From: an uncultured Oscillospiraceae bacterium
GTDB taxonomy: Bacteria; Bacillota; Clostridia; Oscillospirales; Oscillospiraceae
Assembly (NCBI GenBank): GCA_947627085.1
Contig: CANQUO010000060.1
Location: 1-10,861 of the forward strand
Direction: 5' to 3'
Length of the DNA stretch: 10,861 bases
The notes under the pieces are model-generated. The model saw only the letters and a program-made list of their open reading frames with translations, was not told where the DNA came from and did not search any database. Shown piece by piece: positions 6,927 through 10,861 of this stretch (position 1 is the stretch's first letter; each line of letters begins with the position of its first letter). The position numbers and the translations under genes are program-made.

Positions 6927-7176
6927 CCCCACGCAATCTACGATTGCGCCAGCCTGTCGAAAAAGGCCATTGGCCTTTTCCGACAAAGGGGAACGCGCGG
7001 GAAACAGCGCGTGAATTTTGCGAAATTCACGCGCAATTTCCCTGCTGTCGTCCTGCGCGCGCCCCAAGGGGGCACACTTGGACGACAAAAGGGATTTTTT
7101 CCGACGTACATGCCGCCGGAAAAAATATTGAATCTGAGTTTTTTGACAAACTGACGCAATCTACGATTGCGCGGGG
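6927..7176. repeat. Hairpin-rich intergenic repeat element with inverted ends
   Basis: This fills most of the 328-bp gap between mnmA and the YfbR-like gene. A 19-bp sequence containing the palindrome CGCAATC-TAC-GATTGCG occurs twice (6931-6949 and 7154-7172). The flanks show the two ends to be inverted copies: inward of the left copy is CAGCCTGTCGAAAAA and inward of the right copy, read on the minus strand, CAGTTTGTCAAAAAA; outside both is CCCC(A/G). Between them lie four more hairpins: 6955-6985 (TGTCG and AAAAGGCC arms), 6999-7042 (18 bp), 7047-7086 (GTCGTCC arms) and 7094-7126 (ATTTTTTCCG arms). There is no credible coding potential. I infer a non-autonomous palindromic repeat, possibly also acting as a transcription end for mnmA. 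No target duplication is visible. Confidence 0.65.
6999..7042. repeat. Long near-perfect hairpin inside the intergenic element
   Basis: GGGAAA and GCGCGTGAATTT on the left (6999-7004, 7007-7018) pair completely with AAATTCACGCGC and TTTCCC on the right (7023-7034, 7037-7042). The loop is TGCG, and the only interruption is a 2x2 internal loop. It is symmetrical enough to fold on either strand. No T-tract follows, so it is not a classic terminator. Confidence 0.75.
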
Positions 7177-7204
7177 GCCCCAAATTATTGAGGAAGTGTG
7201 ATAA

Positions 7205-7780
7205 ATGAGCTACAATTTTTACGCCCTTATCTCAAGAATGAAAAATATCGACCGCTGGGCGCTTATGCGCAACGCGGACCGGGAGAACGTGATGGAGCAC
7301 AGCCACATGGTGGCGGTGCTGGCCCACGCCCTGGCGGTGATAAGGCGGGATATAATGGGCGGGAGCGCCTCCCCGGACAGGTGCGCCACGGCGGCCCTTT
7401 TCCACGACGCCACGGAGATATTCACCGGCGACATGCCCACCCCCGTCAAATACCACGACGAGGAGATACGCTCCGCCTACCGCCGGGTGGAGGAGGGGGC
7501 CATACGCAAGCTGTCGGAGGGCCTTCCCGAGACCATGCGCCCGGAGTACGACCTGCTCTTACGGGAGGAGGGGGAGGTCCGGGACATAGTGAAGGCCGCC
7601 GATAAGCTCTCGGCCTATATAAAGTGCGTGGAGGAGTTGAAAACCGGGAACCTTGAGTTCAAATCCGCCGCCTCGTCAACATTGACGAAGCTTCGCGCCA
7701 TGGGTATGCCGGAGGTTGACTACTTCCTTGACAACTTCATGGAGGCCTTTGAAAAGACAATAGACGAGCTGAGCATTTAG
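7205..7780 (+). CDS. yfbR: 5'-deoxynucleotidase, YfbR-like HD-domain protein
   Basis: YfbR-type enzymes remove the phosphate from deoxyribonucleoside 5'-monophosphates and help balance dNTP pools, using a divalent metal. The 191-residue protein resembles E. coli YfbR (about 199 aa) along its whole length. It has NIDRWALMRN with Arg17-Trp18, the pair that discriminates against ribose in the E. coli enzyme. Next come ENVMEHS with His32 and the core FHDATEIFTGDMPTPVKY, with His67, Asp68, Glu71 and Asp76. IVKAADKLSAYIKCVEEL supplies Asp133. The start is set by AGGAAG at 7191-7196. No convincing promoter stands out in the hairpin-rich gap upstream. The ACT gene follows 17 nt downstream, probably in the same operon. 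The symbol is by homology. Confidence 0.92.
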   Translation: MSYNFYALISRMKNIDRWALMRNADRENVMEHSHMVAVLAHALAVIRRDIMGGSASPDRCATAALFHDATEIFTGDMPTPVKYHDEEIRSAYRRVEEGAIRKLSEGLPETMRPEYDLLLREEGEVRDIVKAADKLSAYIKCVEELKTGNLEFKSAASSTLTKLRAMGMPEVDYFLDNFMEAFEKTIDELSI

Positions 7781-7797
7781 CATTTAAGGAGGGCAAA

Positions 7798-8067
7798 ATG
7801 AAAGCGATAGTTACAGTTATAGGCCGGGACACCGTGGGCATAATCGCGAACGTGTGCTCCATTCTGGCCCAGAACGGCGTGAACGTGCTGGACATATCCC
7901 AGACGGTCATGCGTGAATACTTCACCATGATAATGCTGGTGGACACCGCCGGGTGCAGGGTGGACTTCGCCGCACTCTCGGATATCCTGAAAAAGGACGG
8001 CCAGGAGCACGGGCTTGACATACGCATCCAGCGGGAGGACATATTCGAGGCGATGCACCGGATATAA
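7798..8067 (+). CDS. ACT-domain protein, UPF0237 family
   Basis: This is an 89-residue protein that is almost entirely one ACT domain: the beta-strand MKAIVTVIGRD, the helix VGIIANVCSILAQNGVNVLDIS, the strands QTVMREYFTMIMLVD, a second helix and a last strand DIRIQRED. ACT domains bind small ligands, usually amino acids, and dimerise. The GRDTVGIIA loop is where ligands sit in relatives, but the ligand of UPF0237 is unknown. The length equals that of family members, so the C-terminus is intact. AAGGAGG (7786-7792) is 5 nt before the ATG. The family is typically encoded directly before a UPF0210 gene. Here that partner follows at 8256, but a palindromic element begins at the last base of the stop codon and separates them. 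Eight of its twelve Ile codons are AUA. Confidence 0.92.
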   Translation: MKAIVTVIGRDTVGIIANVCSILAQNGVNVLDISQTVMREYFTMIMLVDTAGCRVDFAALSDILKKDGQEHGLDIRIQREDIFEAMHRI

Positions 8068-8227
8068 TACTAATATTTAATAAAAATCTTTAATTCGCGA
8101 CAGTCTTTTTTGCGCCATGCTTCGTCAAACGGCTTGGCAATACATACAGTATTCCCTGCGCCGTTTTCCTCGCCTGACACAAAAAATCCTCGCCGCTCGG
8201 TTAAATCTTTTTATCAAATATTAGTAT
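8067..8227. mobile_element. MITE-like element, 161 bp, fully palindromic
   Basis: The ends are inverted copies. ATACTAATATTT (8067-8078) matches AAATATTAGTAT (8216-8227) exactly, and the match continues through ATAAAAA and TTTAA to 8093/8201, giving 27-bp ends with three mismatches. The interior also pairs loosely across the whole length (GCGA, a T-run, AAACGGC, AATAC), around a centre at about 8147 where AATAC-ATACA-GTATT forms a small hairpin. There is no ORF, and the ends are AT-rich, unlike the surrounding genes. I infer a miniature inverted-repeat element inserted between two genes that are usually adjacent. Target-site duplication is not clear, because both flanks are A/T-rich. Confidence 0.75.
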
Positions 8228-8255
8228 AAAAAAGCTTATTTAAAAGGAACGGACT

Positions 8256-9605
8256 ATGATAACCACCAACGAGATTTTAGAGACCATCGACATGATAAGC
8301 CAGCAGCATCTGGATATCCGCACCATCACCATGGGCATATCCCTGCGGGATTGCGGACACCCGGACGTTAAGGTCTGCTGTGACAAAATATACGACAAGA
8401 TAACAAAGCGGGCGGAGAAGCTCGTCAAGACCGGCGAGGACATCGAACGGGAGTTCGGAATACCCATCGTCAACAAGCGCATCTCCGTGACCCCCATCGC
8501 CATCGCCTGCGAGTGCTGTGACACGGAGGATTATACCCCCTTCGCCATCGCCCTCGACCGGGCGGCCAAAGAAGTCGGCGTAAACTTCATCGGCGGCTTC
8601 TCGGCCCTGGTGCAAAAGGGCTTCACAGTGGGGGACAGGCGGCTTATCGCCTCCATCCCCGAGGCCCTGGCTAAAACGGAGCGGGTGTGCTCCAGCGTCA
8701 ACGTGGCCTCCACCAGGGCCGGCATAAACATGGACGCCGTGGCGCTGATGGGCAGGATAATAAAAAGGACCGCCGAGATAACGGACGGCCAGGGCTGCGC
8801 TAAGCTTGTGGTGTTCGCCAACGCCGTGGAGGACAACCCCTTTATGGCCGGGGCCTTCCACGGGGTGGGGGAGCCGGAGTGCGTCATAAACGTGGGCGTC
8901 TCGGGCCCCGGCGTCGTCCACTCGGCCTTGGAAAAGCGCAAGGGCGAGCCCTTCCACGTGGTGGCGGAGACCATAAAAAAGACGGCCTTTCGCATAACTC
9001 GCATGGGTGAGCTGGTGGCCCAGGAGGCCAGCCGGAGATTGGGCGTGCCCTTCGGAATAGTTGACCTGAGCCTCGCCCCCACCCCCGCCGTGGGCGACTC
9101 CGTGGCGGACATACTTGAGGAGATGGGCCTTGAGTCCGTTGGCGCGCCGGGGACCACGGCGGCACTGGCGCTTTTAAACGACGCGGTGAAAAAGGGCGGG
9201 GTCATGGCCTCCTCCAACGTGGGGGGACTGTCCGGGGCGTTCATACCCGTATCCGAGGACGCCGGTATGATAAGGGCCGCTGAAAATGGGAAGCTGACCA
9301 TTGAGAAGCTTGAGGCCATGACCTGCGTGTGCTCCGTGGGCCTTGACATGATAGCCCTCCCCGGCGACACCACGGTGGAGACCATATCCGCCATTATAGC
9401 CGACGAGAGCGCCATCGGCATGATAAACCAGAAAACCACCGCCGTCCGGGTCATACCCGTGCCGGGAATGAAGGTGGGCGACCGGGTGGACTTCGGGGGA
9501 CTTTTGGGCTCCGCGCCCATAATGCCCGTAAATCCCGCAAGCCCTAAGCTCTTCATCGACCGGGGCGGGCGCATCCCCGCGCCGCTCAACAGCCTTAAAA
9601 ACTGA
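8256..9605 (+). CDS. PFL family protein, UPF0210 (DUF711)
   Basis: The 449-residue protein matches the UPF0210/DUF711 family in length and sequence, with the opening ILETIDMISQQHLDIRTITMGISLRDC, then FGIPIVNKRISVTPIAI, FIGGFSALVQKG and INMDAVALMGRIIKRTAE. Later come VNVGVSGPGVV, FGIVDLSLAPTPAVGDSVADILE and the C-terminal DFGGLLGSAPIMPVNPASPKLFIDRGGRIPAP. No biochemical role is established that I can name; the 'PFL' label refers to a pyruvate formate-lyase-like classification, and I see no basis to assign a reaction. It is soluble, without a signal peptide. AAAGGA (8243-8248) precedes the ATG by 7 nt. Its usual partner, the UPF0237 ACT protein, is upstream across the MITE-like insert, and a transporter gene follows after 10 nt. 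Confidence 0.93.
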   Translation: MITTNEILETIDMISQQHLDIRTITMGISLRDCGHPDVKVCCDKIYDKITKRAEKLVKTGEDIEREFGIPIVNKRISVTPIAIACECCDTEDYTPFAIALDRAAKEVGVNFIGGFSALVQKGFTVGDRRLIASIPEALAKTERVCSSVNVASTRAGINMDAVALMGRIIKRTAEITDGQGCAKLVVFANAVEDNPFMAGAFHGVGEPECVINVGVSGPGVVHSALEKRKGEPFHVVAETIKKTAFRITRMGELVAQEASRRLGVPFGIVDLSLAPTPAVGDSVADILEEMGLESVGAPGTTAALALLNDAVKKGGVMASSNVGGLSGAFIPVSEDAGMIRAAENGKLTIEKLEAMTCVCSVGLDMIALPGDTTVETISAIIADESAIGMINQKTTAVRVIPVPGMKVGDRVDFGGLLGSAPIMPVNPASPKLFIDRGGRIPAPLNSLKN

Positions 9606-9615
9606 GGGTGACGGC

Positions 9616-10725
9616 GTGAAAAAGGTCCTTGGATTTTTCAAAGAGGAGACGGTCCTTTGCGTCTCCGGTATTTTAGCCGTCGCCTCCTGCTTTCTCGTGC
9701 CGCCGGACAGGGAGTATCCGGGCTACATAAACGCGGACACCCTCGGCGTACTATTCTGCCTTATGGCCGTGATGGCGGGCTTTCGCAAATTGGGTGTATT
9801 CCAGCGCCTGGCCCAGGGGCTTTTAAACAGGCTGAAGAGCGGGCGGGCGCTGACGCTGACGCTTTTGGCCCTGTGCTTTTTCGGCTCAATGGTCATAACC
9901 AACGACGTGGCCCTCATAACCTTCGTCCCCCTGGCGCTGATGCTCGCCGATATGGGCGGGAACAAGGGCTCCCTCGTCCTCACCGTGACGCTTATGACCG
10001 TGGCGGCCAACCTGGGCAGTATCCTGACGCCCATCGGCAACCCCCAGAACCTGTACATCTACTCCGTCTCCGGCATGGGTATCGGGGAATTTGTACTGTC
10101 CATGCTCCCCTACGCCGCCGGGGCGGCGGTACTTTTGGTCGTATTTACGCTTATTTTCGTGAAGAATTCCCCCGTAAACGTCGCCATAAACGGCCGCCCG
10201 CCGGAGATAAACAAATTCGACCTCTGCTGGTTTTCCGCCCTCTTTTTGCTGTGTATCCTATCGGTGGCCAAGCTCATACCGGTGACCGTGCTCCTGCCGG
10301 TCGTCATTGCGGCCGTGGCTGTCCGGGACTGGCGGCTCATTTTGAAGGTGGATTACGGCCTTTTGGCCACATTTTTGTGCTTTTTCATCTTCATCGGCAA
10401 TATGGGCAGGTTCGGGCCCTTTAAAAACGCCGTCCTCGCGGTCCTCGAAGGCCACGTCCTGCCTGTAAGCGTGGGCCTGAGCCAGATAATAAGCAACGTC
10501 CCCGCCGCCCTACTTTTGGGGGGCTTTACCGAGGAGTGGAAGGAGCTCCTCACCGGCGTAAACTTAGGGGGTCTGGGCACCCTCATCGCCTCAATGGCCA
10601 GCCTCATCTCCTACAAACACCTCTCCCGCCACTCCCCGTCCCTCAAGGGCCGCTATCTTCTCATATTCACCGCCGTGAACGTTGCGTTTTTAGCGATACT
10701 GTACCCCATATCATTTCTCGTTTGA
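9616..10725 (+). CDS. SLC13/ArsB-type (IT superfamily) membrane transporter
   Basis: This is a 369-residue integral membrane protein with roughly ten to eleven hydrophobic segments, for example near residues 12-28, 42-56, 78-112, 117-134, 151-182, 203-235, 245-262, 285-300, 313-330 and 347-369. Two re-entrant-type motifs mark the ion transporter superfamily: MVITNDVALITFVPLAL followed by AANLGSILTPIGNPQNLYI, and, in the second half, SQIISNVPAALLLGG. This is the duplicated NDVA/SNVPA arrangement of the SLC13, CitM and ArsB/NhaD group. The substrate (dicarboxylate, citrate, sulfate or another anion) cannot be decided. It starts with GTG, with GAGGGTG just upstream and only 10 nt after the UPF0210 stop, so it is probably in that operon. 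At 369 residues it is shorter than many relatives, but both halves are present. Confidence 0.85.
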   Translation: MKKVLGFFKEETVLCVSGILAVASCFLVPPDREYPGYINADTLGVLFCLMAVMAGFRKLGVFQRLAQGLLNRLKSGRALTLTLLALCFFGSMVITNDVALITFVPLALMLADMGGNKGSLVLTVTLMTVAANLGSILTPIGNPQNLYIYSVSGMGIGEFVLSMLPYAAGAAVLLVVFTLIFVKNSPVNVAINGRPPEINKFDLCWFSALFLLCILSVAKLIPVTVLLPVVIAAVAVRDWRLILKVDYGLLATFLCFFIFIGNMGRFGPFKNAVLAVLEGHVLPVSVGLSQIISNVPAALLLGGFTEEWKELLTGVNLGGLGTLIASMASLISYKHLSRHSPSLKGRYLLIFTAVNVAFLAILYPISFLV

Positions 10726-10752
10726 ATAGAAAATCGCCCCCTTTCAACCTGA

Positions 10753-10813
10753 TATGCTCCCCCTAAAGTAGACAGTGAAAAGGAAAAAACACTGTCGAGA
10801 TAGGGGGAGCATA
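10753..10813 (+). promoter_or_regulatory. Inverted repeat covering the transposase ribosome binding site
   Basis: TATGCTCCCCCTA (10753-10765) is a perfect 13-bp inverted repeat of TAGGGGGAGCATA (10801-10813). GACAGTG (10771-10777) pairs with CACTGTC (10790-10796) inside it, around an A-rich loop. The right arm includes AGGGGGAG, the only ribosome-binding-like sequence before the ATG at 10819. RNA started outside the element would fold this hairpin and hide that site, a known kind of protection of transposase genes from read-through. Confidence 0.7.
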
Positions 10814-10818
10814 GTTAT

Positions 10819-10861
10819 ATGAAGGACCGGAACAAGATAGCGATTGAAGAAAAAGTAAGAT
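10819..10861 (+). CDS. Putative IS3-family transposase OrfA (N-terminus only)
   Basis: Only 14 codons are in the window, reading MKDRNKIAIEEKVR before the edge. The basic start followed by an IEEKVR helix resembles the beginning of the helix-turn-helix domain of IS3-family OrfA proteins, which bind the element ends. The call rests mainly on the preceding terminal-repeat-like sequence; the peptide alone is too short to identify. AGGGGGAG lies about 10 nt upstream, inside the inverted repeat. Confidence 0.55.
   Translation, partial: MKDRNKIAIEEKVR

Larger units (their letters stand above)
10750..10861 (+). mobile_element. Left end of an IS3-like insertion sequence (partial)
   Basis: The sequence TGATATGCTCCCCCTAAAG, beginning at 10750, followed by TAGACA looks like the terminal repeat of IS3-family (IS150-type) elements. 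These begin with TG and often carry a C-run and an AAGTAGACA-like block. It is followed about 50 nt later by the start of a transposase-like reading frame. The element begins 24 bp after the transporter stop codon and runs off the right edge, so the right terminal repeat and target duplication cannot be checked. Confidence 0.6.

Noticed and set aside
6955..6985. Hairpin with AAAAGGCC/GGCCTTTT arms as the mnmA terminator
   Set aside because: It could terminate weakly, but the T-run is only four bases and belongs to the stem. I describe it as part of the repeat element and do not call a terminator.
7143..7171. TTGACA at 7143-7148 as the -35 box of a yfbR promoter
   Set aside because: At 17-bp spacing the -10 position reads ATTGCG inside the terminal palindrome, which is not a credible -10 box. 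The TTGACA is part of the inverted end.
6931..7172. CRISPR-like repeats (two copies of the 19-bp motif)
   Set aside because: There are only two copies, 204 bp apart, each a self-contained palindrome with inverted flanks, and no cas genes nearby.
6842..7201. Open frames through the mnmA-yfbR gap on both strands
   Set aside because: They read through consecutive perfect hairpins, produce mirrored peptide fragments, and have no good start signals. The region is better treated as a non-coding repeat.
5246..7780. The two HD-domain proteins as a phage-defence or nucleotide-signalling system
   Set aside because: One matches the housekeeping YfbR deoxynucleotidase, the other sits with mnmA. They are in separate units, with no nucleotidyltransferase or effector gene nearby.
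8063..8068. TATAAT at the end of the ACT gene as a promoter for the UPF0210 gene
   Set aside because: No -35-like sequence is found at the right distance upstream; the match arises from the stop codon joining the AT-rich element end.

Overview
The window looks like a chromosome segment from a GC-rich, low-branching Gram-positive bacterium, most likely a Clostridia member (an Oscillospirales-type gut organism is my guess, from general resemblance only). The evidence is a T-box riboswitch controlling the trp operon, strong AGGAGG-type ribosome binding sites, the UPF0237/UPF0210 gene pair, the start of an IS3-like insertion sequence, and GC-rich genes that nevertheless use the AUA isoleucine codon very often.

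Left part (1-5128, minus strand): a compact tryptophan biosynthesis operon read from about 5093 leftwards in the order trpE-trpG-trpD-trpC-trpF-trpB. trpB runs off the left edge, and trpA would be expected beyond it. Most neighbours overlap by four bases (ATGA); only trpG-trpD has a short gap with its own ribosome binding site. Together they encode all steps from chorismate to indole-3-glycerol phosphate plus the start of the tryptophan synthase beta chain. Upstream of trpE lies a leader of about 280 nt. It has a recognisable Stem I, a UGG (Trp) specifier, the T-box antiterminator sequence and an intrinsic terminator, and is driven by a promoter with exact consensus -35 and -10 boxes.

Middle (5184-6876, plus strand): a second consensus promoter, divergent from the trp promoter, drives an uncharacterised HD-domain hydrolase whose stop codon overlaps the start of mnmA (tRNA 2-thiouridylase).

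6877-7204 is a non-coding gap dominated by a chain of hairpins enclosed by inverted copies of a short palindromic motif, probably a non-autonomous repeat element.

Right part (7205-10725, plus strand): a YfbR-like 5'-deoxynucleotidase, a small ACT-domain protein (UPF0237), a PFL-family protein (UPF0210/DUF711) and an SLC13/ArsB-type (IT superfamily) membrane transporter. A 161-bp, fully palindromic MITE-like element sits between the ACT and PFL genes, which are normally close neighbours. From 10750 to the right edge is the left end of an IS3-like element, with an inverted repeat that covers the transposase ribosome binding site.

I see no defence system, prophage, CRISPR array, rRNA or tRNA gene. 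The most notable items are the two palindromic repeat elements, the trp T-box with its UGGU bulge, and the translationally coupled HD-hydrolase/MnmA pair.
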